Assembly (NCBI RefSeq): GCF_016653615.1 | Contig: NZ_CP067393.1 | Coordinates: 1,565,673-1,629,672 of the forward strand | Reading direction: 5' to 3' | DNA length: 64,000 bases | Origin: Entomomonas asaccharolytica | GTDB lineage: Bacteria > Pseudomonadota > Gammaproteobacteria > Pseudomonadales > Pseudomonadaceae | In this document: one piece after another, positions 50,199 through 59,928 of the stretch | Layout of the letters: each line of letters begins with the position of its first letter | Numbering within the stretch: the first letter of the stretch is position 1 | Notes under the pieces: generated by a model | Seen by the model: the letters and a program-made list of their open reading frames with translations, nothing else | What the model was told of the DNA's origin: nothing | The model's database searches: none | Translations under genes and position numbers: made by a program

Positions 50199-51062
50199 TT
50201 ACTTTTTAGTAAATTTATAAAATAAATTAGGCTCACTAACTATATATAAATTATCCTGATCATCCATAGTAATACCTTCAGGTTGGCGGATATTACTTAA
50301 TAAACCATGCTGGTTTCTGATTAATGGCATACAACCTACTAATTGATTATCAGCAGCTACTTCTAAAATAAGTTTTGATTCATCTGATAAAACAAGCAGG
50401 TGTTGATAGGGTTGGTAAAAGTGTAAACCTGAAATATCATCAATCAATAATGACCAGTTTTTATTAATCTCAGTGATTGTTATGTCTTGATTTTCAATAA
50501 AACCTGTTACTTTGTAGATGGTAATGGGATCAGATTCATTAGAGGCATAAATAGTTTGTGTTTCTCTATTATAGGCTAAGCCTTCAAGCCCTTTATTAAA
50601 CTTTTGTACTTCACCCACTTTGATCTGTGGTAATGAGTGACCATCAATAAAGGTTGTCCTTTTATCAATGGTGGCTTTTAATAGTTTATGGTGCCGTTCA
50701 TCAGCGATAATAAATTGATTATTACCAATATATTCAATCGCTTCAGGGTCTCGAATGCCTTTTGTTGATATAGTTCTTAGCAAATCACCTGTAGTGGATA
50801 ATTCAACAATAGTGGGGGGCTTATTTAAAGTACCAAATAGCGTTTGAGTATCTTGATTCCACGTAAGGGCAGAGAGATTGTTAGCAATACCTTTAACTGA
50901 TTTTTTATTAATAACCACATAATAGTCAGCTAATTGTAGTGTATTAGGTAAATTTGATGTTTGTTGTTGAATTTGTAGACAGGCTTGTTGTTGCTGAGTT
51001 TGGCAACCCACTATCAAAATACTCAGTGATAATAATGATAGTTGGATTGCCCTTAATAACAT
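50199..51062 (-). CDS. SdiA-regulated-domain lipoprotein
   Basis: A lipoprotein of 287 residues with a beta-propeller of the SdiA-regulated family (PF06977 type). The signal MLLRAIQLSLLSLSILIVGC ends in a lipobox. Diagnostic blocks are NLSALTWNQDTQTLFGTLNKPPTIVELS, RDPEAIEYIGNNQFIIADER, KGLEGLAYN and QPEGITMDDQDNLYIVSEPNLFYKF. I prefer the ATG at 51062, 4 bases after the upstream stop, since an upstream in-frame start would overlap the upstream gene and precede the leader with charged residues. Its cellular role is unknown. Confidence 0.85.
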   Translation of the reverse strand: MLLRAIQLSLLSLSILIVGCQTQQQQACLQIQQQTSNLPNTLQLADYYVVINKKSVKGIANNLSALTWNQDTQTLFGTLNKPPTIVELSTTGDLLRTISTKGIRDPEAIEYIGNNQFIIADERHHKLLKATIDKRTTFIDGHSLPQIKVGEVQKFNKGLEGLAYNRETQTIYASNESDPITIYKVTGFIENQDITITEINKNWSLLIDDISGLHFYQPYQHLLVLSDESKLILEVAADNQLVGCMPLIRNQHGLLSNIRQPEGITMDDQDNLYIVSEPNLFYKFTKK

Positions 51063-51066
51063 AGTT

Positions 51067-51357
51067 TTAGCTAGTTCTAGCTTCTTCAAAAGCATGGATG
51101 TAAGGCTTTGCTAAACGCTGATCGGCTACTAAATCTGCAAAATTTTTACCTTGCCCATCTTGGCAGTCTAAAGATAAGCCTTGTTGTTTAAAGAACTTTA
51201 AAAAACGCTCAAAGTCTTCTATACGTAAACTATGATAAGCACGCATTAGTTTATGCAAGGGAGCAGAGTCATTAGATGCTGGCTCTGCATTTAAAAATAC
51301 TTTGATTTGCTCATCAGTCATAGGTTCGCCAATGATTTGTTTTTTATCTTTACGCAT
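51067..51357 (-). CDS. PA4642-family small protein
   Basis: A 96-residue acidic/basic mixed, probably all-helical cytoplasmic protein. MRKDKKQIIGEPMTDEQIKVFL, HKLMRAYHSLRIEDFERFLKFF and LDCQDGQGKNFADLVADQ recall the small pseudomonad family called PA4642, a memory-based match. The function is unknown. It is 4 bases ahead of the SdiA-regulated lipoprotein gene, so the two are probably co-transcribed. Confidence 0.7.
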   Translation of the reverse strand: MRKDKKQIIGEPMTDEQIKVFLNAEPASNDSAPLHKLMRAYHSLRIEDFERFLKFFKQQGLSLDCQDGQGKNFADLVADQRLAKPYIHAFEEARTS

Positions 51358-51468
51358 TGGATAGTGCCTTATAAAAATATATAAAATAGCTATGTTACTG
51401 GTTTTAAATAATTTTGACCTAATTGTTTAGTCATATCCTTATGACTTTAATTAATAAATAGCATATAT

Positions 51469-52716
51469 TTATTCGTACCTTAACGCTTCAGCAGGTTGAG
51501 TTTTAGAAGCTCGATAAGCTGGGTATAAGGTAGCTAAGAAACTTAATACAAGGGCTGCTATACATACGGTAATAATATCACCTATTTGCATATCTACGGG
51601 TAAGAAGTTAATAGCAAAAACATCACTTGAAAACACTTCACTACCTGTTAATTTTTCATACCAACCAGCTACAGTATTAATATATTGAGTCAGTAGAATA
51701 CCTAATACAGTACCTGAAATAATGCCGATTAAGCCAATAACTGTACCCTGTATCATAAAGATACTCATGATTTGTTTTGGTGTAGCGCCCAGAGTACGCA
51801 AAATAGCAATATCCAAACGTTTATCAGATACCACCATAATTAAAGTAGCAATAATATTAAAAGCAGCTACCGCAACAATTATCATTAATAATAGACCAAT
51901 CATGGTTTTTTCCATTTTCATGGCACTAAATAGGCTACCTTGAGTCTTAGTCCAGTCTTCAGCTTGATAGTGGTCCCCTAACTCTTGGGCCAGATTTTTT
52001 ACAACCGTAGGTGCTTTATAAAGGTCTTTTAGTTTTAAACGTATGCCTTCTACTTGATTAGGTTGCCATTGTTTGATTTTGGCAGCATCACTGTAATGGA
52101 TAAATGCAAGGCTATTATCGATCTCAGCATTAACTCGGAAAGTGCCTACAACAACAGCTTTTTGCATACGCGGAGTAATACCACTGACGGTATTACTAGC
52201 GACAGGTACAATTAATAGCAGGGGAGTATCCACTCTTAAACCTAGTTTACCTGCTGTGGCTTCTCCAATAATAATCCCAAATTCATCTGGCTTAAGGTCT
52301 TGATAACTACCGAAAGTGACATGTTTACTTAGAATAGAAACCTTATCTTCCTGCTGAGGATCAATACCACTCACCATAACAGGACTCATTTTGCCACGAT
52401 AAGAAAGCATACCTTGTAATTGGGTTATTGGTGCTACACCTTCTACATTTGGATTATTGCTAGCTTGTTCGGCAATGGTTTGCCAATTATCAATGGGATG
52501 TCCTTTATGGCTAATTATCCCATGTGACACCATACCCAGAATACGACCACTCATTTCTTTTTGAAAGCCATTCATTACAGAAAGCACCGTAATCATAGCA
52601 ATCACGCCTAAGGCTAGGCCAATCATAGAGGTTAATGAAATAAAAGAGATAAACTGGTTACGACGTTTAGCTCTAATATAACGTAGGCCAACAAATAGTG
52701 TAAAAGGTCTAAACAT
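51469..52716 (-). CDS. lolE: Lipoprotein-releasing ABC transporter permease LolE (LolC/E family)
   Basis: An inner-membrane permease of 415 residues. The N-terminus MFRPFTLFVGLRYIRAKRRNQFISFIS is diagnostic, with a first transmembrane helix at about 20-45. A large periplasmic domain (MacB-like) is followed by three C-terminal helices ([22 protein letters not shown] and others) and ends [10 protein letters not shown]. LolCDE extracts mature lipoproteins and passes them to LolA. It is the third gene of lolCDE. LolC and LolE are paralogous, so the C/E assignment follows gene order. Confidence 0.93.
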   Translation of the reverse strand: MFRPFTLFVGLRYIRAKRRNQFISFISLTSMIGLALGVIAMITVLSVMNGFQKEMSGRILGMVSHGIISHKGHPIDNWQTIAEQASNNPNVEGVAPITQLQGMLSYRGKMSPVMVSGIDPQQEDKVSILSKHVTFGSYQDLKPDEFGIIIGEATAGKLGLRVDTPLLLIVPVASNTVSGITPRMQKAVVVGTFRVNAEIDNSLAFIHYSDAAKIKQWQPNQVEGIRLKLKDLYKAPTVVKNLAQELGDHYQAEDWTKTQGSLFSAMKMEKTMIGLLLMIIVAVAAFNIIATLIMVVSDKRLDIAILRTLGATPKQIMSIFMIQGTVIGLIGIISGTVLGILLTQYINTVAGWYEKLTGSEVFSSDVFAINFLPVDMQIGDIITVCIAALVLSFLATLYPAYRASKTQPAEALRYE

Positions 52717-52719
52717 AGC

Positions 52720-53412
52720 TTATCCTTTTAGTTCTTCTATTAGTTTTCCTTCTGTCAAACGCAATGTTCTATCCATTTGACTGGCTAACTCTAAGGAGTG
52801 GGTAACGACTAGGAATGTGGTATTCAATGATTTACTAAGCTCTAACATTAATGCTTGGATACTTTGTGCGGTGTGTTGATCCAAGTTACCCGTAGGCTCA
52901 TCGAGTAATACCAGTTGTGGTTGATTAACTAACGCTCTTGCAATAGCAACACGTTGTCTTTCACCACCTGACAGTTCTGAAGGCTTATGTTTTAAGCGAT
53001 GTTCTAATCCAACTCGTTTTAATAATTCTGTAGCTCTTTGCTCTGCTTCATTAATATCAGTTTTGCCAATTAATAAAGGCATAGCTACATTTTCTAACGC
53101 TGAGAATTCAGGTAGTAAGTGATGAAATTGATAAACAAAGCCTAATGCTTTATTACGCAATAAACCACGGGCTTTTTCATTTAACGCGGATAATTCTTGG
53201 CCTGCAAGCCATACACTACCTGAAGTGGGAGTATCTAAGCCACCTAATAGGTTAAGTAAAGTACTTTTACCTGCACCAGATTGGCCAATAATAGCGACTC
53301 TTTCACCTGCTTGTAGGTGTAGTTCTACAGCTGATAATACTTGTACAGCATTAGGGCCTTGTTTATAGACCATGCCTAAATTTTTACAACTTAATACTAA
53401 ACCATCATTCAT
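52720..53412 (-). CDS. lolD: Lipoprotein-releasing ATP-binding protein LolD
   Basis: The ATPase of LolCDE, with 230 residues. Walker A is GQSGAGKST, the signature is [15 protein letters not shown], Walker B is [12 protein letters not shown] and the H-loop is VVTHS. The [17 protein letters not shown] segment is typical of LolD. It overlaps lolC by 8 bases and precedes lolE by 3 bases, a compact operon. Confidence 0.97.
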   Translation of the reverse strand: MNDGLVLSCKNLGMVYKQGPNAVQVLSAVELHLQAGERVAIIGQSGAGKSTLLNLLGGLDTPTSGSVWLAGQELSALNEKARGLLRNKALGFVYQFHHLLPEFSALENVAMPLLIGKTDINEAEQRATELLKRVGLEHRLKHKPSELSGGERQRVAIARALVNQPQLVLLDEPTGNLDQHTAQSIQALMLELSKSLNTTFLVVTHSLELASQMDRTLRLTEGKLIEELKG

Positions 53413-54658
53413 AGCGTAATGCCTCTGCAGGTTGAATACGTGCTGCTCGCCAAGCGGGGTATAGGGTAGCTAGGAAGCTTAAAATTAAAGCAGCACCGCA
53501 GATAATCACAACATCATTTAGCATGATTTGTGAGGGGATATAATCAATAAAATAAATTTCTGAGTTTAGGAATTGATGACCCGTTATAGTTTGAATCCAA
53601 GCTAATATATCACTGATTTTTAAAGCAGCTAAAATACCTAAGATGCCACCAATCAACGTACCAATAACACCAATAATAGTACCTTGTACCATAAAGATAC
53701 TCATAATCTCTGCAGGTGTTGCGCCTAATGTTCTTAAAATAGCAATATCTGATTTTTTATCAGTCACTACCATTACTAGGGTGGAAATAATATTAAATGC
53801 AGCTACTGCAACAATTAATAATAACAACATACCGATCATATTTTTTTCTAAACGAATGGCTTGATATAGACCACCATAACTGCTTTTCCATGTGGTTCCA
53901 TAAAAGTTACGAGCGTTAGGTAAGCTTTTTAATACATCCATCGTTACTTCGTTGGCTTGGAATAAGTCTTTTAATTGTAAACGTAAGGCAAGTGTTTGAT
54001 TTACAGGCAAGCGAACTAAACGGTTAGCATCTTGTATATGAACCATAGCAAAATGGTTATCTAACTCACCTGTTCCTGCATGGAAAATACCTTTTACTGT
54101 AAAGCGTTTCATTCTTGGAAAGATACCAGCAGGAGTGACAGAGGCTTCTGGCATAATATAAGTAATTTTATCGCCAATTTGAGCATTTAGTTTTTTAGCA
54201 ATACCTGAACCAATAATAATACCAAATTCACTAGGCACTAAATCATCTAATTTACCTTCGGTGAAATAGTGGCTAATAATGGATACAGTATCTTCAGCTT
54301 GTGGATCAACACCATTGGCGAGTATAGATTCAATCTGTCCATTAAAACTTAACATGCCTTGCATTTTTAAAAAAGGCGCTACAGCAACTACTTCTGGGTT
54401 TTGTTTAATGGTGTTGGCGAGTGTTTGCCAATCATCTATAGGTTGATAGGTTTCAATAGTAGCTTGAGGAATCATACCTAACACACGCTCACGCATTTCT
54501 CGATCAAAGCCGTTCATAACGGATAACACTAAGATCATTACCATAACGCCTAAAATAAGCCCAAGCATAGAGGTAAAAGAAATAAACGACACAAAATGGC
54601 TGCGGCGTTTTGCGCGTGTATAACGTAATCCAACAAAAATAGGAAAAGGTTTAAACAT
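53405..54658 (-). CDS. lolC: Lipoprotein-releasing ABC transporter permease LolC (LolC/E family)
   Basis: This 417-residue permease shares the [27 protein letters not shown] start and [11 protein letters not shown] end with its paralogue at the other end of the operon. It has a first transmembrane helix, a periplasmic domain and three C-terminal helices. LolC and LolE form the membrane heterodimer that opens to lipoproteins. It is the first gene of the operon. The 213-base gap to the next upstream gene should hold its promoter. Confidence 0.93.
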   Translation of the reverse strand: MFKPFPIFVGLRYTRAKRRSHFVSFISFTSMLGLILGVMVMILVLSVMNGFDREMRERVLGMIPQATIETYQPIDDWQTLANTIKQNPEVVAVAPFLKMQGMLSFNGQIESILANGVDPQAEDTVSIISHYFTEGKLDDLVPSEFGIIIGSGIAKKLNAQIGDKITYIMPEASVTPAGIFPRMKRFTVKGIFHAGTGELDNHFAMVHIQDANRLVRLPVNQTLALRLQLKDLFQANEVTMDVLKSLPNARNFYGTTWKSSYGGLYQAIRLEKNMIGMLLLLIVAVAAFNIISTLVMVVTDKKSDIAILRTLGATPAEIMSIFMVQGTIIGVIGTLIGGILGILAALKISDILAWIQTITGHQFLNSEIYFIDYIPSQIMLNDVVIICGAALILSFLATLYPAWRAARIQPAEALRYE

Positions 54659-54810
54659 AATGGTTAGTTAATACCAGTTTTTAATATTTTGTAAAACCGT
54701 TAATACTACCTGTATTCAGATAAAAATCACACTATTATTTGTAAGTAGAATTATCTTTTTTAGTATAAATGATGAAAGACGGACGAACAGTGAAGGGCAG
54801 AGTAACTTAT

Positions 54811-54856
54811 CAACTACTTTCCCTTAACAATGTTTGTTAAAGGAAAGTGGTAGTTA
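54811..54856 (-). terminator. Imperfect hairpin downstream of the haloperoxidase-like gene
   Basis: An imperfect stem pairs AACTACTTTCCCTTAACA with TGTTAAAGGAAAGTGGTAGTT around a short loop. It lies 15 bases after the stop on the minus strand and probably ends that transcript. Confidence 0.5.
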
Positions 54857-54871
54857 ATGATAAATTAATGA

Positions 54872-55714
54872 TTAACTTTTAATAAATGCTAATAAGTCTT
54901 CATTAATTTGATCTTTGTGGGTACTGCATAGACCATGAGAAGCGCCTTTGTAAACTTTTACAGTTGCATTGGGTAGAAGTTTTGCTGCTGCTTCACTAGA
55001 AGATTTTGGTGGTACGATTTGATCATCATCACCATAAATAACTAATGTTGGAATAGTCATTTTTTTCAAATCTTCGCGTTGGTCAGTTTCAGAGAAAGCC
55101 TTAACACAATCATACATACCATTAATTGAAGCCATCATACCTTGTAACCAAAAGCTTCTTTTTAAGCCTTCAGCAGATTTTGATGGATTATGATTAAAAC
55201 CATAGAAAGTATCAGCTAATTCATAAAAGAAGGTTGAACGATCTTTTCTTACACCTTCACGGATATTGTCAAATACTTCTTTAGGTAAACCGTCAGGATT
55301 AAAGTCTGTTTTAATCATAATAGGAGGAACAGCACCAATTAATGATGCTTTAGCTACACGGCTTGTACCATGACGTGCTATATAACGTGCTACTTCACCA
55401 CCACCTGTTGAGTGGCCTACATGGATAGCATCTTTTAAATCTAATGCTTCTGTTAGCTCTGCTAAATCGTCTGCATATTGATCCATATTGTGGCCTTCCC
55501 AAGGTTGAGAAGAGCGACCATGACCACGACGGTCATGAGCAATAACACGATAACCGTGTGAAGCTAAGAAAAACATTTGATCTTCAAAAGCATCACTTGA
55601 TAAAGGCCAGCCATGACTGAACACAACAGGTTGTCCTGATCCCCAGTCTTTGTAATAGATAACTGTGCCATCTTTTACGGTAATAGTGCTACCACATAAT
55701 TTGTTAGAACTCAT
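54872..55714 (-). CDS. Alpha/beta hydrolase, non-haem haloperoxidase/arylesterase type
   Basis: A 280-residue hydrolase of the cofactor-free chloroperoxidase and arylesterase group. [28 protein letters not shown] gives the oxyanion hole. The nucleophile is in [13 protein letters not shown], the acid in [10 protein letters not shown] and the histidine in [37 protein letters not shown] is typical of this group. The ATG at 55714 follows GGAG at 7 bases; a TTG 4 codons earlier overlaps that site. Family members hydrolyse esters and can form peracids in vitro. The native substrate is unknown. Confidence 0.88.
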   Translation of the reverse strand: MSSNKLCGSTITVKDGTVIYYKDWGSGQPVVFSHGWPLSSDAFEDQMFFLASHGYRVIAHDRRGHGRSSQPWEGHNMDQYADDLAELTEALDLKDAIHVGHSTGGGEVARYIARHGTSRVAKASLIGAVPPIMIKTDFNPDGLPKEVFDNIREGVRKDRSTFFYELADTFYGFNHNPSKSAEGLKRSFWLQGMMASINGMYDCVKAFSETDQREDLKKMTIPTLVIYGDDDQIVPPKSSSEAAAKLLPNATVKVYKGASHGLCSTHKDQINEDLLAFIKS

Positions 55715-55999
55715 GATTAACTCCAAGTTTTTTTTTGAATGTGGGATTAATTTATTTCATTGAGTTTAGTAACACTATTATGCTTTAGACTAGGATATTA
55801 TGGTATTTGTAACAAAGTCTTTAACCTATAAAGATCATTTAATCGCAGGCTGGCATTCAACGTATTGTTTTTTATGGCATTGCTATTCTTTAAGACTACA
55901 TTTATTGATACTAAGTGTGGTTCTTAATTTTTAAATGACTGTTGATCTCTATTTAAAGATATACTAAGAAAAATTGTTAAATGTAAAGAGTAAAACATC

Positions 56000-56506
56000 T
56001 TGAAAAATTCAAATGTCGATATAGCCACTATTATGCATAGAGGGGATGGTGAGTATGATTGGCTAATAAGGGAATTTGTTAACGAATTAACAACAGCAGG
56101 GTGGAATGTACAAGGACTTTTAACCAAGCGTAGTAGAAATCCAATGATTATCTATAATTTAAATGACAATCAAGAGTTTATTATTTCTCAACAATTAGGC
56201 AAGCAATCGTTGTCCTGCTCTTTAGATTTAGGTGAATTAGCTGCTGCAGCTTTTGTACTGCGCAAGGCATTAGCAGAGAAGGCTGATTTAGTGATCGTTA
56301 ATCGATTCGGTACAGCAGAGGCAGAAGGTAAAGGTTTTATTGCAGAAATGCTTGCTTTAATGAATGAAGGTATACCCATACTAACATTAACCAATATAAA
56401 ATATTTAACTCAATGGAATGAGTTTACAGGGGGGTTAGCAGTTGAGCTAAAACCCAATAAGCAAGCCCTTCATGATTGGTTTAAACGCATAAAAAATATC
56501 TTATAA
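56000..56506 (+). CDS. DUF2478-family putative nucleotide-binding protein
   Basis: A 168-residue protein with the DUF2478 pattern: IATIMHRGDGEYDWLIREFVNELTTAGWNVQGLL near the start, then SQQLGKQSLSCSLDLGELAAAAFVLRKAL, LVIVNRFGTAEAEGKGFIAEM and EGIPILTLTNIKYLTQWNEFTGGLA. The start is a TTG at 56000, 10 bases after AAAGAG; the next ATG would delete the first strand. In other genomes DUF2478 proteins often sit beside molybdenum or nitrogen-metabolism genes. Here the gene stands alone, which is unusual. The function is not known. Confidence 0.82.
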   Translation: MKNSNVDIATIMHRGDGEYDWLIREFVNELTTAGWNVQGLLTKRSRNPMIIYNLNDNQEFIISQQLGKQSLSCSLDLGELAAAAFVLRKALAEKADLVIVNRFGTAEAEGKGFIAEMLALMNEGIPILTLTNIKYLTQWNEFTGGLAVELKPNKQALHDWFKRIKNIL

Positions 56507-56737
56507 TTTTAATTTAATTATCAATACAGAAGAATTAACAAACAAAGATTTTTTACTAATAAAAACAATACAAAAGTATAAATTATCCAATACAAAATGT
56601 GTATTAAACTATTATTAATTATTAGCGGACAATGGTTTGAAAGTAGGCTAGTTTTAGTAACTATCTATTAATTATAGTCATTTAGTCAGTGCATTTTTTA
56701 ATATTAGTCTAACTTCTAGGAAAAGAAGGAAAATAAT

Positions 56738-59461
56738 ATGCTTACTGTTTCTAAGTTATCGAAAAATATAGCTTACTTGTTATTTTTTCCTATTGCTTAT
56801 AGTCTGCTTACCTCTCAAGCAAAAGCAACAACCTATGATGTAGGAATAGGTGAAACATATTCAACCCTTAAAGAACTATCAGATGCGGGTGTTTTAGCAA
56901 ATGGAGATATTGTTGTGGTACATAACAATGATAGCTCATTTGCAGGGGAAACATTATCTGTTAGCTCATTGACTCTAGTGTCTAGTGATGGAACACGTAT
57001 TATTCTTTCTGAAGCAGCTACATCAACTCCTCCTGCAAAAGGGGGGCTTATTTACTTTACTAATAACTCTGTTACGTTAAATATTGCAGATATTCAAGTG
57101 CAAAATAGTACTGCGCAAGGTGTAAACAATAATGTATCCAGTGGTCTAGGTGGCGCTATCTATGCAAATAATGATCTATCTATGGCGAATGCAGATGACA
57201 TTATGTTGAACAATAATACTGCGCTAGGTGGTGATAATGGTGCGAACTCAGGTTTAGGTGGAGCTATTTATGCGTATTACACCTTAGATCTAAAAAATTC
57301 CAATAATATCTCTTTCGTTAATAATAAGGCTATTGCTGGTAATCCTACGTCGTCTACAACCACAGGCTCTGGGCATGGTGGTGCAATCTATGCTTCGCTT
57401 ATCAATTTAACTGGCGCTAATGACATTACTTTTTCTGGTAATCAGGCTCAAGGTGGAGATGCAGGTACTTTAAATGCTCCCAATAGTGGTATTGGTGGAG
57501 CTATTTATGCTGGTTTTTTTGGTATAGATATGACAGGCGCCAGTAATGTTGTCTTTAGTAACAATATAGCAAAAGGTGGTTCTGCATCTACTGGCGGTAA
57601 TGCTGATAAATCAGGTTTGGGAGGAGCTATTTCTACACTTGGCCCTTCTGTCATTTCTGGATCTAGCTTTATAAACAATCAAGCTACAACAAGCAATATA
57701 GGAGATATGAGTAGTGGGCTTGGAGGAGCGATTTACAATTCAGGACCTAGTTTAACCTTACAAGCTACTGCAGGTAATGATATTACATTCTCAGGTAATA
57801 CTCATAATCAAGGAGGCATGGGTGTAACCGCTAATAGTATTTATTTTGGTAATGTCTCATCCAGTGCATTATCAACTACTTTTAATGTGGATGTTGCTGA
57901 TGGTGCATTGGTCACAATGTATGATCCTTTGGCATCACAAGCTGATGATTTGATTACAAAGTCAGGATCTACCTTAAGTAATGTAAATTTAACTATTAAT
58001 AAAACAGGAGCGGGTAAGTGGATACTGGGTGGCCATAATGATATGGCCAGTGCAACTACATGGAATATTAATCAAGGAACACTTTATTTAGAATTAGTTA
58101 ATAATAAGCCTGTTCATATAGATTTAAGTAATAATAATACAGCTACTTTTAATGCAGCTGCTGGTTCTACTATTTTGTTTAGTCCTTCAGCACAAGCACA
58201 TTTAATAAGTGGTCTTGATATAGCACTTAATGCAGGTTCCAATGTTGGCATGGGTCAAGGTGGTGCTTTTAGTTATTTTGAGTTACCAGCAGGAGCAGAT
58301 GCTCCCTTGTTAAGTTTGCGTGCTGATAATAGTTTAACTAATGATAGTAATATTTTAAATCCTGATGGTACCTTTAGCTCTGGCGTATACGATTATACGT
58401 ATGGCTTGTATTGGCGAGAGAATGATCCGCTTTCTCATGATTTAGTCGCTACAATAAAAAGTAAAACTTATAACTCAGAGTTAGGTGGCTCATCCTCTAC
58501 TACAGGGCCTACAGGTATCGCCTCGCAGTCTTCATTAGGTAGTATGTTGACAACGCGGCTGCATTGGAACTTTGAGTGCCTTGATGATTGCCGTGACACT
58601 ACTTACACCGACGGAAAAACAGCAAACTGTAATTCTGTTTGTAGTCAGCCATCAGAAAAATCAGCCAATGTGTGGTTTAGACCAACCTATAGTTATACAA
58701 ATCAAACCAATGGTACAGGCTTTCATATCAATACACCTGGCTTTGCATTAGGTATTGATAATTGTTTTGATAGAAATTTTTTCCTTGGTTTTGGTTTATT
58801 TGGAACATTACCAGAATTCCGTTCTAAATATGCAGATATTGATGCTCAAACAATTAATGCTGCTGTTTATGGTGGTACTTTACTTCCTGGCAAAATTGAA
58901 TTGGGTTTAATGGCTGGGCTTGGTCATACTTGGTACGATCAAAAACGTAAAGTACGTGGTTATCATTACAACAGTGATTATGAATCTAATAATTGGAATC
59001 TTGGCATTAATTTAGGTCGTCGCTTTAAATTAAATGAATCATGGACTTTAAGACCTTTCACTGCTTATGAGTATATGAGCTTAAATGTTCAAAGTTATAA
59101 AGAAAAGCAAGGGGTTTACTCTTTAAAGGTTAAATCTCACCGAGAAAATTTTCATTTTTTAAAAACAGGTGTTGATTTAACTTGGTCTAATAATCGTGAT
59201 TTAGATATCACAGGTAAAGTTTATCATTCTGGTTTTTATGGAGATACCAAAGCCAATACTCATGTTACTTTTGTATCAGATCCTAATGCTACACGATATA
59301 ACAGTTATGGTGATAAGCTAGACAATAATGCACTAGGTTTGGGCATTGGTAGTGCTTATAAGGTAAATAAAGATTTTACGATTGAGGCTAACTATAATTT
59401 TGAAAAAGGAAAACATAGTTATACACATTATGCAAATTTGAATTTTGTATATAAATTTTAA
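56738..59461 (+). CDS. Autotransporter with Pmp-like GGAI repeats in the passenger
   Basis: A complete type V secretion protein of 907 residues. The signal peptide ends at SQAKA. The passenger (about 31-630) is a beta-helix with six GGAI repeats (codons starting at 57149, 57257, 57377, 57494, 57620 and 57722, i.e. 34-42 residues apart) and FxxN-like segments (FVNN, FSGN, FSNN), the pattern of chlamydial polymorphic outer-membrane proteins. A cysteine cluster (CLDDC, CNSVC) follows. The C-terminal barrel (about 650-907) ends in a terminal aromatic residue (FVYKF). AGAAGG precedes the ATG. Confidence 0.9.
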   Translation: MLTVSKLSKNIAYLLFFPIAYSLLTSQAKATTYDVGIGETYSTLKELSDAGVLANGDIVVVHNNDSSFAGETLSVSSLTLVSSDGTRIILSEAATSTPPAKGGLIYFTNNSVTLNIADIQVQNSTAQGVNNNVSSGLGGAIYANNDLSMANADDIMLNNNTALGGDNGANSGLGGAIYAYYTLDLKNSNNISFVNNKAIAGNPTSSTTTGSGHGGAIYASLINLTGANDITFSGNQAQGGDAGTLNAPNSGIGGAIYAGFFGIDMTGASNVVFSNNIAKGGSASTGGNADKSGLGGAISTLGPSVISGSSFINNQATTSNIGDMSSGLGGAIYNSGPSLTLQATAGNDITFSGNTHNQGGMGVTANSIYFGNVSSSALSTTFNVDVADGALVTMYDPLASQADDLITKSGSTLSNVNLTINKTGAGKWILGGHNDMASATTWNINQGTLYLELVNNKPVHIDLSNNNTATFNAAAGSTILFSPSAQAHLISGLDIALNAGSNVGMGQGGAFSYFELPAGADAPLLSLRADNSLTNDSNILNPDGTFSSGVYDYTYGLYWRENDPLSHDLVATIKSKTYNSELGGSSSTTGPTGIASQSSLGSMLTTRLHWNFECLDDCRDTTYTDGKTANCNSVCSQPSEKSANVWFRPTYSYTNQTNGTGFHINTPGFALGIDNCFDRNFFLGFGLFGTLPEFRSKYADIDAQTINAAVYGGTLLPGKIELGLMAGLGHTWYDQKRKVRGYHYNSDYESNNWNLGINLGRRFKLNESWTLRPFTAYEYMSLNVQSYKEKQGVYSLKVKSHRENFHFLKTGVDLTWSNNRDLDITGKVYHSGFYGDTKANTHVTFVSDPNATRYNSYGDKLDNNALGLGIGSAYKVNKDFTIEANYNFEKGKHSYTHYANLNFVYKF

Positions 59462-59928
59462 GAATAAAGGAATATTGAAGCAACCCTATTATAAAAACTA
59501 ACAAATTCCTTTATTAGTTTTTATATATTTAGTCTTAAAAACCTAAAAAAATGGGTGATTATTGCAAGAAATACCAACTTTCAGCCATAAGTATAATTTT
59601 AAGCGGCTTTCGAACAAATCTACAATAATTTTAATAACTAGGAATAACAAAGGAAGAGTCTAATATTTTGTTAAAACTAGAATGGGGAGCATTTTATATA
59701 CCCCTACTAAGCTAAGTGTAATTTAGGGTGAAGTTTCAACACTGGTTTAACTAGCATTAATGATAGTTTATTTAGCACTGTAGTAAATAGCAGGAATTTT
59801 TAAAGCTTATTCAGATAGTTATAAATTACTTATGGTTTCGTTAAGAAACAAAGTAGGGTATTTATAAATTATGGCAAAAAAAGATATCTGTACATCTTTT
59901 TAATTAATGCCATTTACGGAGTGTAAAA
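59462..59928. other. Intergenic region between the two autotransporter genes
   Basis: The 467-base gap holds a terminator-like structure just after the first gene (59463-59525). The remainder is AT-rich and presumably holds the promoter of the second gene. I saw no small gene. Confidence 0.6.
59463..59525 (+). terminator. Overlapping hairpins after the autotransporter gene
   Basis: AATAAAGGAAT (59463-59473) pairs with ATTCCTTTATT (59505-59515), and TATAAAAACTAA (59490-59501) pairs with TTAGTTTTTATA (59514-59525). The two stems interlock in a pseudoknot-like order and share two bases. The second ends in a T-rich segment and may act as the terminator. Confidence 0.6.

Noticed and set aside
57149-57740. 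Tandem DNA repeat in the autotransporter
   Set aside because: The periodicity is at protein level (GGAI units); the DNA copies are diverged and of unequal length, so this is not a DNA-level tandem repeat.
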